Positions 53,901 through 64,000 of a DNA stretch of 64,000 bases are shown in pieces. Within the stretch, counting starts at the first letter, position 1; every line of letters begins with the position of its first letter. Source of the DNA: Capsaspora owczarzaki ATCC 30864 (taxonomy: Eukaryota > Opisthokonta > Filasterea); NCBI RefSeq assembly GCF_000151315.2, contig NW_011887292.1:1645689-1709688 (forward strand). Reading direction: 5' to 3'. The notes under the pieces were generated by a model. It ran no database searches and was not told the DNA's origin. It saw only the letters and a program-made list of their open reading frames with translations. The translations under genes and the position numbers were made by a program.

Positions 53901-56900
53901 AGACTTGTGGCGAATCACCTCAAAACGCTCCGAGAAGAACCGCATCCAGACCTTGTGCGGGCCGGCGTCCGTCTTGTTGGGGTGACTGGGCTCGGACGTC
54001 GGCGGCAGAATCTTCTTGACAGCAGCGGCCGCAGATGCAATGGCCGGCAGGAGGGCAGTACCCGCACTTGTTTGTTTGGTGTTGGAAGACATTGGCGTAA
54101 AGAGCGGGTTGGCAGCCCGAAGCGAGGTGCAGAACAGACCCATGCGCTTCTCCAACGTCCAGTCCCAGGCCAGGGTGAGCTCGCGCAGCACGCTCTCTTC
54201 CAGCGTTGGGCGCGCAGCCACAATCCACGACCAGCAGAACGCGCCCACAGACATGGCCTTTTCGGAAAAGACGTAAACGGGCGCCCAGCAAACCAAGTGC
54301 ACGAGCTCGTGGTGGAACGAGTTGGACTGCGAGATGATAAAGGCAGTGAGACGGTACAAGTTGGCACGCAGCGAGCCAAAGTCGACATGCTCCGGTCCTT
54401 TGGTCTTGGCGATCTCGATGCAAACATGCAAGGCGCGTTTCAGCCGATCGACAAACCCAGACACGGTCCCATCGGCGTCCGTCCCTTCAGTGGCTGGAAT
54501 TTGCGCAGCAGAGCTAGTGCTCGAGCGGGGACCAGTCGCGGCAGCCGCGGGCCCGAGCGAGCTGAGGATGCCAGCCACCTCGCCAGCATAGTGGTTGCGG
54601 AGCTCGAGCTGCGTGACAAACACACTTGCAATGCTCTTGGCACAGTCGGGGCGGTTGCGCGCCAGATCGCTCGGCAATGAGGTCGCACTGGCATTCAGGC
54701 CAAAGGACGCGTACTGCGTCGCGAGCGACCGGCCAGCGTGCGCAGAAGACAGGTTGCCCCGGTCTGCCGACGCGAATGCATAGTCCATTTGGCGTCCGTT
54801 GGGCATGGTGGAGGAGTCGACGTGGGCCTCCGCAGCCTCCGCCACAACGTCCTGGGCGGCGGATTGCGAGAGGTATTGCTGCAGCAGCGCCTGCATTTCC
54901 AACGGCGAGACTTGCATCGCAAACTTGAGCAAGTCCTGCACACGGCTCGTAAAGTCCTGCACCATCATTTCGCGCGCCTCGTGGTCGCCGGGAATGAGCA
55001 GCGACGAAGACGTGCCGGGAATGGCAGTGTAGTAAGGCAGCCGTTGATCGCCCTCTTGATCGAGCGTTCGCGCGAGCAGGTCAATCAAATCAAACATGAC
55101 CTGAAGCGCCTTCGCGTTGTGCGAAAGATGCGGGAAGGCGTTCACGAGCTCGGTCAGATACTCGTCGGCTGCGCGCTTGACAACCTTGTTCACATTGTTA
55201 AAGTTGACGAGCAAAAACACAATGTGGCTTTCGAGATCCGACTCGCGCTCAAAGGACTTTTCGCGATCCGCCATGCTGTTCAGATAGCGGTGGAAGACCT
55301 CGTTGGCAATCGCGCGCACCAAGCCGGACAGACCGGCGCGCTCAATACCCTTGTCCTCGAGGTAGCGGAAAATTTGGCGGAAGGAGCCAGTGTGCACGCG
55401 CAGGGTCTCCAGGTGGTACACGGCCATCAGGTAGGTGCACTGAGCAGGCGTCAGTTTCGCAATTTGCGCGTTGAGGGGCGTCGAGTTCAGGAGCAAGCTC
55501 AGGGCAGAGCGCAGCTCTTGCTGCTCCTCGGACGACACATTCTTGCGGCGAATGGCCGAGTCAAGCTCCAACTCTTCGGCAAACGACGAGCCACTGGCGC
55601 TCGTGACCAGCACCGGCGACTTGGCAGACAGCCGTGTCACTGCGTCAAACCATTCGGGCAGCCACATGCCCTCCGTCACAAACCCAAACGTCACGAGGTA
55701 AAACCACAAGTCGCGGAACAGGCGAACGGCACGCGACGAGGCGTTGATGACAGGCGGCACGCGCTTGACGAGCTCTGACAGAACTGGAAGCAAGAAGCCC
55801 AGGTTGCCGGCAACAGAAGAGGCTTGAACTTTGACCTTGGACGAGTTGGATTGCTGCACGCTCATGCCCAGCTTGATGAAGAGCTCGCAAACCCGCAGGA
55901 ACAGGTCTTCTAGCGCGGCAACGTTCTCCAGCGTCTGCGCCATGTGGAGGAAGGACGCGGTGATTGCGGGAGTACAGTGGCGATACGCAGCTTGAATGTC
56001 GCCAGCGCTCGAGGAGCGGTTGGAGCTCGCCGCGGCAGCAGCGGCGGCAGCAGCAACAGCAGCAGCCGCACGCGTGACGGCAGTCTGCGCAAGTGACGAA
56101 GTTGCAGTCGACGGAGCAGCCGAGGGCCCGCTACCGGGCACGGCAAGGGTCGCGCTGCCGGTGGTCGTGGTGCTGCCAACAGAGGCGCCGCTGGGAATGG
56201 TGGGGAGCGTGCCAGCTCCCGTGGGATTCTGGCTCATCAGCGCAACCAAGGAAAGGTCCAGCGCAGACGTGTGCAGGGACGGCTCGTGCGTCAATCCGTA
56301 CAGCGAGTTGACCGTCGAGGCGTTTGCAGTAATGTTGCTCAGGCCCGAAGTGCCCGACGGCGAGAACGGCAACGATCCAGGAGAGCCGGGGCTGGGCTGG
56401 CCGCCGGACTGCGCGCTCGGAGAGACTGAGAGGGTGTTGGAAATCAACGACGTGCGGGCATTGGCAGGAGCGAGCGCCAGACGGACGGAGTCGCCCGAAA
56501 TCTGCAGGAAGAGCTCGACGATGGGGCGCAGCGCGTGCTGCGGCTGACCCACAGCAACGCGACCGAGCTGCTCAATAATCAGGCTGTCCAGTTCGGACGG
56601 CGGCTGACCGACCTTTTGCATCAAAATGGACAAGACAGACTTGGTGATTTTGCGGTCGTGCATCGCGACAGCAATGTGCGCGAGCATGATGACGACAAAA
56701 CGCGAGACGTGGAAGGACACCGAGTAGTGCTGATGGGAGGCGTCGGCTTGTGAGAAGCCCGAGGCGGAGGCGAGCAGAGCAGTTTCGTCCGGGCCGGCAG
56801 TGATGGAGGCGGACGGCGTTGCCACATCATCGCCAGAGTACAGCCGGTTGGCAAGCGGCCCAATGAACGCCTCGGCCAGATCCTGGTGCATGGCAGGGCC

Positions 56901-59483
56901 AAGGCGCAGCACCTGACAGACTGCACGAGCAGCCGCGTTCAGCAGGTCGTCGTGGGCGAGCTTGAGTAGGAGGACGCTGGGTTGTGTGACAAACTGCCGC
57001 AGAACGTCGAGCACACGCGGCGACAGCTGGCGCGGGCGTCGGCGACCAAGCTCTCCGAGACCACGGAGGCAAGCCACGTAGACGGGGATGAAGGCCCAGT
57101 CGACATCCGATTCCTCGACCTTGAGTTCGTCGCGGAGGACGGAAAAGGCGCGATCAAACTGCTCGTTCGTGGTGGCACTCGCAACAAGCAAATCCACATT
57201 GAGTGCAAGCAGTTGGATGGTCGGACCAGTGGAGGTGGTGGGTGTGCCAACGGCATTCGCGCCATTCGCGGCATTGCTGGTGCTGGTGCTGGTGCTGATA
57301 CTGCTGCTGCCGGCACCTGTCGCTCCACTTTCAGACACGATACTGTTCAGAACGGCGCTCGAGTGCTCCAGGCAGCGCAAGGCGGATTGGAAAATGTCGC
57401 CCAGGAAGGCTGGCCGGCCATTCTGCTCGAGGGCGGAGAGCAGCAAACTCGCCTCGTAGCTCGCCGGTTGAGAGCCAGCCGCCAAGTGGGCGCCCTCGCT
57501 CGTGAGACTTGCGCTCGCGGGAAAGTGCACTCCTTCGTATCCAGACATGATCACCTGCCCGCTTTCGGTGGTGATGGCGGACGGCCGCGGCTTGTCTTCC
57601 TGCATTCGGGTCAATCCGAATGGCGCCGAGGAAGTGCGAGGTCGGGATGCCTCGGGTTGCACAGGCAAGGCGTGCTGAGCGATCGAGTCGATTTCGCGGT
57701 CGCAATCAAGCACAGAGGCAAGCAGAGCACGGAGCCACACGTGCAGGGCGGGAACAATTGCGCGGTGCAAGTCGGCGCCAAAGTCGAGATCCCGCGCTTT
57801 GACTGTCAGCAGCACGGCCTCGAGGCGGCTGATGTTGTCGCTCTTGGTGAGGACCAGCACGGCCTGTGTGATGCGGCGAGCATGCGCAACCGTCCACGGG
57901 ATGACAGCTCGCTGCGCGGCGCTGTCCGAGGTGGTCGTGCTGCTTCCCTGGCTAACGGTCGTCGTGGTAACGCTGCTGCCAGCGACGGAGCGGAGGGTGG
58001 CTGCAGTGTCGCCACGCCCAGACGAGGAGAGGAGCAGACTCGGCAGCTGCTGCCCGCTGAAGAGCGAGATGGCGCGTGCGAGGCCAATCGTGGTTGGAAT
58101 GACGACGCGGCACAGACGTGCTGGCACGTCAACAACCTGCTTTGCAGCGTCGTCGGCGGCGTGGGTGTTCTCCTGGGCAAGCCAAAAGCCACAGAGCTCG
58201 AGCGTCTCAACAATCGCAACCCGGATGGCCTCGGCCGAGGACGGCAGCTCTCGCGCAATTCCGAGCAGCATGGTGACGAGACTGAAGGCAAAGTGCTCGG
58301 CGGGGAGGGCCGTAGTTGCGTCGGCCAAATCGACGGGATTGTCAGAATGGTCGGACGCCGCGGCAGCGGCAGCGGCGCCAGGGCTGGACGTGCCTGCAGC
58401 TGACAACGCGCTCGCGACACTCGCCTTGACAGAGGCGACGCCAAACGAAGCAAGCGCGCCCGAAAGGACGGCCAGAGCTGCCGGGGAAACAGCGTTGCTC
58501 GTGGAATACGACAGGAAGGGCAGATGGTGCAGCAGCTGAAACAGGTACGGCAGAATCTGAGTCGGGTAGGCACCTGCAGAGGTAACAAAGTACTTGCCCA
58601 ATGCGAGCACGGCGCACTGGTTGCGATCCGTGACGGTGGGCAGCGCTGGAGCGAGGGTGGCCCAGATGTCGGCAGCTCGCGAGCGCGCATGCCAATCGGC
58701 AGAGGGAGCAGCAAACGCCAGGGCTGCTGGGGATGCTGCCGCAGTGCCGGCCACCAGCGACGCCGCCATGGACGCTGCCACACCGGGCGTTGAGGGTTCC
58801 GTGGTCGTCGCCCCCGAGGCAGGCACAGACGACACCGACGGATCTGGATCAGCAACAAAGGCGACGACCGGCGGTGCCTGTTGTTGCTCCGAGCCATCTG
58901 CTCCCGTCGTTGAAGGCGCCAGACCAAACTGCGAGTTGCTGCTGGTCGAGACTGCGGCAGAGCCCGACGCGGAAGGGGTGACGATTGGCGACGAGGGACC
59001 ATAGGAGACCAACGTTGGCGTCGGCATGACCAGTCCTGTACCAGCAGCGCCACTGCTACTGCCGCTACCAGGGCTCGGCATCGTCGGACACAGTGTCAGC
59101 AGTCTGTTGACCTTGGACCACGGCGGCGGCGTTTGCAGTGCGCCCAGCGACTCGGCCAGATGCATCACAGTCTCCTGGAACAGGGCGTCGCGGGATCCGC
59201 GCCCCACTGCGCCCGCCACGGCTGCGGCCGCGTTCGAGACTGTCGTTGTTGTCGTAGAAGCGGATGCTGCAGTCGTGGGAGTGGCAGCCGCAGCAGCAGC
59301 ACCAGCAGCAGCAGCAGCAGCAGAATCGCGAGATCTCGCTTCGCCATTGCCGCCAGCCGAGCTCGCAGCCGCGCCGGCAGGGCCCGCTGACGCCGATGAA
59401 GACGATCCTGGGGCGAGGAGAACGCCGCTCGGTGCTCCCGGCGGTGGCGTCGCAACGGTCGAGACGGCAAATTTCGACGCCAT
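50944..59483 (-). CDS. PI4KA: Phosphatidylinositol 4-kinase III alpha
   Basis: Three minus-strand exons, 51409-59483, 51206-51304 and 50944-51079, give 2769 residues (human PI4KA is about 2100). The first exon is 8.1 kb. The kinase makes PI4P at the plasma membrane, in animals and yeast as part of a complex with EFR3/TTC7 proteins. The catalytic core is intact: VGDDVRQDMLALQVIGLFK, catalytic loop KDRHNGN (D2621) and HIDFGFMF (D2639), then the C-terminal WFVELCVRAYLAVRPYH and LQYMQNGIPY. The upstream half is helical-solenoid sequence with Ala/Ser/Thr-rich low-complexity inserts, especially in the first 260 residues and near 1130-1170 and 2010-2140, which account for the extra length. The first intron has an unusual donor, CG|GTCCGT, required to keep RPYHES in frame. 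Confidence 0.95.
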
Positions 59484-59824
59484 TCAACAAGAGCAAAGCA
59501 CAAAGAAGAAGAAGCAAAAGGAAGAATGAGTGAGCTTCTGAGAGACAGAGAGAGAGAGAGAGAGCTCAAACAGGTCTCATCGGTAGCAGCACATTGTTGA
59601 AAGTTGCTCGAGATGCGACATTGAGCAACAAAAGCGGCTCTTGCTCAAAGTGAGATCGATCTACAGCAGTAGCTTTGACCTCGTTCGCCCGAACCTTTTG
59701 GCTTTCTTTTTGAACTCACATGAAGAATGCCATGAGACTTTACGTCTGCATGCACAATGCAATGTAATGAATGTCGTCAGTCTTTTTCAATTTTTGTTTT
59801 GTTTCCACCGCCTAGAAGCTTCGA
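59484..59824. promoter_or_regulatory. Divergent PI4KA/HERC upstream region, mostly repeat
   Basis: The 341 bp between the PI4KA and HERC start codons consist largely of a short GA tract (about 59539-59564) and dispersed repeat copy 2. Any bidirectional promoter here must therefore lie within, or be supplied by, the repeat. Confidence 0.6.
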
Positions 59825-59840
59825 ATGGCGGGAAAACTAC
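59561..59840 (-). repeat. Dispersed repeat, copy 2 (inverted relative to 10477-10767)
   Basis: Read on the minus strand it reproduces 10477-10767 from GTAGTTTTCCCGCC to TTTGAGCTC, with a few substitutions and small indels. The GA/CT microsatellite again abuts the TTTGAGCTC end. The block runs across the start codon of the HERC gene, including its first five codons (MAGKL). Confidence 0.88.
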
Positions 59841-60589
59841 ATTTCTTCTTGTCAGCACAGCCGTCACAGCCAACACGAGCAGCAGAAGCAGCACCAGCAG
59901 CAGCAGCGGACTCGCAGCCACCACCAGCATCAGCACCACTACCAGCATCAGCACCACCATCATCAGCACCACTGACACCGACGCCGACGCCGACACTCGC
60001 GCAGCAGCGGGGCCCTGCGTGGTGGGCGCTCAACCGTTTCAGGTCGCTCTTCCATCGGCCAGCGTCGTCAGCCTTTGACGCCGCCGCCGCCGCCGCAGCC
60101 GCAGCAGCAGCAGCCGCACCCAGCCCAACCGCAGACACCCGGTTACCACTCGCAGTGCCAATGCACGTGGCGCGTGGCCACCCCGTCGCGGACGCCGACG
60201 ACGCAGCGGCAGACCGAGGGGCAGAAATCTCCGTGGCGGCAAAACCCGACGTCGCGTCTGTTTCGTCTGGCGTTCATGCGAGCCGCAGCGCTCCAGCCGC
60301 CACGGCATCCCCTGCGCCTCGCACAGATGAAAACGCAGCAGCCGCGGCGTCCGCAGCCGCGCCCGCACGGGACACTGTCGTGCCAGCGGCGCACGCGCAA
60401 CTCGCTGGGAGTGTTTGGGCCTGGGGCAACCCAACTGACGGCCAGCTCGGCCTTCGCCTGACCAACGACCACACGCTTGCCGTCCCCGAGCCGACCGAGC
60501 TCGAAGCCTTCTCGTCCGTTTCAATGGTAAGGTTCTTTTATCGAAGCTGGGACGCCGATGGGGATTGGCTGTGTTGTGCTCACTTTTTT

Positions 60590-60620
<31 letters not shown>

Positions 60621-63600
60621 GTTTGGCTGTGAGCAGTCGACGTTGGCGTCAGCAATAGCATGTGGACGCGCACATACTCTGTTTCTGGTCGACGGACAAG
60701 TCTACTCGTGTGGCTCCAATGACCAGGGCCAGCTGGGTCACAAAAAGCATCGCTCGAAGCCAGGTGAGAAACAGCCAAAAACAACAAACAAACAAACGAA
60801 ACTCTCAGAAACTCAGAAACTCACAAACGTAGCTAGGCGGCTTCTTCATTCGCCTTGCATTGCTACAAACGTTTCACACACTCACAAAATATTCTTTGAA
60901 AATCCACAAACACAACACAGAACGAGTCGACGCGCTGGAGCCGTACACCATCACCCAAATTGCATGTGGTGAAACACACTCGCTGGCACTCACAAGCAAT
61001 GGTCAGGTCTTTGCGTGGGGCGACAACAAGGCCTCGCAGCTGGGCCTCACTCCTTCCGAGAGCAGCCGGCAGCCGTCGACGCGCTCCTCTGCACCCAAGA
61101 CGGCAGCAGCTTCCATCGACGATGTGGACGAGCTGGACGCCGCTACACTCGCGTACATGGACTTTATGACTCGGCCTCGCCTGGTGCGCGCATTGACAGG
61201 CCACAAGATTGTGCAGATTGTCTGTGGGGCAAACTTCTCGCTCGTCTTGTCGGAGCGAGGCGATGTGTTTGCCTGGGGCGATAACACGTCGGGCCAGCTG
61301 TGCTTGCGCGAGCTCAAGACCGTCCCGGTCCCCACGCTCGTCAAGGAGCTGTATGGCATTCCGATTCGACAGCTCGCTGCTGGCGGGCGTCATACCCTCG
61401 CCCTCACGTTCAACGGACAGGTTTATTCGTGGGGCAACAACCAGTTTGGCCAACTTGGCGTTGGAGACACTGCTCCGCACACCATCCCATCACGCCTCAA
61501 GACGCTGGAGCACCAATTCTGCGCGCACATTGCATGCGGCGAGGATCACTCGGTTGTCCTCACCGAGACAGGCGGCGTATACTCGTTCGGTGCCGGCGGC
61601 CAAGGCCAGCTTGGCCATGGCACCCTACAGAACGAGATCAATCCGCGCATGATTTTCGAGCTGATGGGCAAGTCGGCGTCGCAGGTGCTGTGCGGGCGGC
61701 GTCACACCATCGTCTTCTTCCCCAAGACCAACAAAATCTACGCGTTTGGCCTCGGTGGCAACGGGCAGCTGGGCACGGGAGTCGGCGTCGAGCCGCAGCA
61801 ACACGTGTTGACCCCGATGCTGGTTCGCGTCTTGGACGCAACTCCCATTCTGCGCATTGCGACTGGTGCGAGCGCCTCACACTGCTTTGCCGTTGTTGGC
61901 AACCGCAACCATGTCGGCGCAGCAGAATCGGCACAGTTGCCATGGGATGCTCGACATCGCCAAGCGTCGCAGTCTCCGCTCGTCTTGACGCTTCCTCTTG
62001 TTCGAAAGCTGCTGGCGGACGCCGCGGCTTCCAAGGACGTCTCTGCCCTCACTCGCACGCTTCAGGTGGCGTTGTCATCGGCCTCTTGCCTCAACGGCTC
62101 CTTCCTTGCGCACGAGCCTGGCCAAGAGCTCGGACCGTCTGCTGCTTCCAACACGGCCGATGCAGCACGCGCGTTTGGCGCCGTTGTCGACACCGCTGCC
62201 ACCGCGCTAAAGAGCGCACCGTCAGCCTACCCCGCGCCAGCGCCAGCGCCAGCGCCAATGCAAATCGAGGGTCAACCATCAGGCGCTGCATCAGACTCTG
62301 CATCAGGCTCGTCCAGCCAACCTTTCGTCCCTTTCGACGCGCCCGATACGGGCATTGCATCCCTTTCCTCACCGGAGCATGCTGGCCATTTGGACAGCCG
62401 CACGGACGACCACCCATCGGGACTCTGCCTTCAGCACGTGCGCCTATTTTGGGACGCGCTTCGCGCTATCGGCAACACCACGGTCAACGATGTCTGCAGC
62501 AAAGCCCTGCTATCGCTCGTTGTGTCGCTGTCCCAGATGCCCATCTCCAACCTCGACACGTGCAAACTCTTCTTGACTCTGCTCGAGGCTCCCGTCTTTG
62601 CCACCTCGCTCACTCCGACCGCGGAGACAATGCTCAGCGCGATTTCCCTGAAGATTCTCGAGTTTGTGCCCCGCGTCCAAGAGCTCCTTCGCTATTGGTG
62701 GTACTTGTTGCCGGCCAAGTTCTTTCTCCGACAGGTGGCCGTCTACCAGCGCTTCCTCTCTCACCTGATTGACACTGCGCGCTTCAAAGACAAGACAATG
62801 CCGGATACGACGCGGTACAAAACCCTTGTGCGCGCTGTTCGCCTCATTGAAATGCTGTATTCGCTCAACGAGGTGTCTGCTGGTGGCGCCTCTGTCCTTG
62901 GGAGCGCCGTGGCGGCTGACGGTCCCAACCAACTTCGAACGTCGCTCACCCAGTGGTCGAATCGCACCGTGAACATTACCTCGCTGGAAACTGCCTCGCG
63001 GGCCATGACCAATGCACTCTCCAAGCTCACCAAGGAGACTCCGCCCCTGGGATTGAGCAAACAGAGCGGTGAAGGCGCGACTTTGGGCTGGTCTGTCCAT
63101 GACGAACATTCGCATGCACTGCAACTCAATTCCGATGTTGTTCTGAGCTCGATCGGCCAAACTATCGTCCCTCGCAAGGCGTTCAACAACTCCACCGTCT
63201 GCTCAAGCATTTCGCTGGTGGACGACTATGCCATGTGGTGCACAGTTCCCCAAACATTCTCGTTTTGCCAGTACGCCTTCTTTTACGATGCCGATGCCAA
63301 GGCCAAGCTGCTGCAGATCGATGCGCAAAACCAAATGGCGCGCAAGGCACACGAGGCCTTTTACATGAACGTGCTTGCCCACTTGCCAGCGTCCTACATT
63401 CTTGGCCTCTCTGTCCGGCGCAACAACTTGGTGCAAGACACCCTGGACCAAATCATGAGCATCCAGCCCTCCGAGCTCAAGAAGCCCCTCAAAGTGCAGT
63501 TTGTTGGCGAGGACGGTGTCGATGCTGGTGGCGTGCGGAAGGAATTTTTGCAGTTGCTCTTGCGTGAAATCCTGGACCCCAAGTACGGCATGTTCGTGTC

Positions 63601-64000
63601 GAATCCGAGGACCCGGCTGCTATGGTTTAGCGGCCATTCCTTCGAGGCCGAGCACATGTTCCGGCTCATCGGCATGCTGTTCAGCTTGGCCATCTACAAC
63701 TCGATCATTATCGACGCGCCCTTCCCGTCCGTCTTGTACAAGAAGCTGCTCAACCGCATACCCGTTCTCGAAGATCTCGAGCAGGTCGATCCGGACGTCT
63801 ATCGCAATCTCAAGTACCTGCTTTCTTGCCCTGCCGACGAGGTGACTGATCTGGCGCTCACGTTTGCTGTCTCGACCGATAACTTTGGCGAAGTTGTCAC
63901 GTACGAGCTTGTCCCCAACGGCGGAGAGATTTCCGTGACGGCGGACAACCGGCGCGACTATGTCACGCGTCACGTTGACTTTTGCTCAATCGCATCGTCG
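59825..64000 (+). CDS. HERC-type HECT ubiquitin ligase with RCC1 repeats (3' end cut by window)
   Basis: Exons: 59825-60526, 60637-60763, and 60921 to the window edge; 1303 residues are present. After about 210 low-complexity Ala/Pro/Ser residues comes an RCC1 propeller (about 215-620) with repeated units such as VWAWGNPTDGQLGL, VYSCGSNDQGQLGH, VFAWGDNTSGQL and VYSWGNNQFGQLGVGD. A helical middle region (about 700-1090) precedes the HECT domain (from about 1110: LKVQFVGEDGVDAGGVRKEF, HMFRLIGMLFSLAIYN). The order and spacing are those of small HERC proteins (HERC3/4). The HECT C-lobe with the catalytic Cys lies beyond the window, so activity cannot be judged. The chosen ATG lies in a dispersed repeat; the next in-frame ATG is near codon 113, so the start needs transcript evidence. 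Confidence 0.9.

Overview
The window is nuclear DNA from a unicellular eukaryote close to animals. Genes carry short GT-AG introns, intergenic spaces are mostly 0.15-1.2 kb, and both strands are used. The gene set includes a p53/p63-type factor with DNA-binding, tetramerisation and SAM domains, a Par-6-like PB1-PDZ protein, a fascin, a PHF10/MLL-like PHD protein and a HERC-type HECT ligase. This combination points to a holozoan; Capsaspora owczarzaki is my best guess, from general knowledge and not from a search. I recognise 21 protein-coding genes. No tRNA, rRNA, CRISPR array or autonomous transposon was found.

Layout. Positions 1-1911 hold nothing I can support. Positions 1912-10253 hold two tandem genes for large type I membrane proteins: a glutaminase-A (GtaA)-like ectodomain, a Ser/Ala stalk, one membrane helix and a cytoplasmic tail full of YxxL motifs. 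Their ectodomain core (about 1.66 kb, introns included) is nearly identical while their N-termini, stalk ends and tails have diverged. Next come a dispersed repeat with a long CT tract, an ankyrin-like gene (-), mitochondrial ribosomal protein uL22m (+), a head-to-head pair of carnitine-biosynthesis enzymes (BBOX1/TMLHE-like dioxygenase (-) and ALDH9-like dehydrogenase (+)) and an SLC35D-type nucleotide-sugar transporter (-).

Positions 22.5-41 kb hold a PD-(D/E)XK-like gene split by a 31-bp duplication, CCT alpha, RNA polymerase subunit RPABC4, fascin, a multi-PHD nuclear protein, a PRDX4-like secretory peroxiredoxin, a CCCH-CUE-SMR protein and an RNF25-like RWD-RING ligase. Positions 41-49 kb hold a ZNF706-like small protein (-), the p53-family gene (+) and a Par-6-like gene (-). 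Positions 49-64 kb hold a CANT1-like apyrase (-), phosphatidylinositol 4-kinase III alpha in almost a single exon (-), and the 5' three quarters of a HERC ligase (+). The start codon of the HERC gene lies inside a second, inverted copy of the dispersed repeat.

The strongest candidate for something undescribed is the tandem receptor-like pair. It looks like the paired-receptor arrangement of animal immune systems: homogenised ectodomains joined to different tyrosine-motif tails, here in a single-celled organism. The carnitine gene pair and the Par-6-like and p63-like genes are the next most notable.
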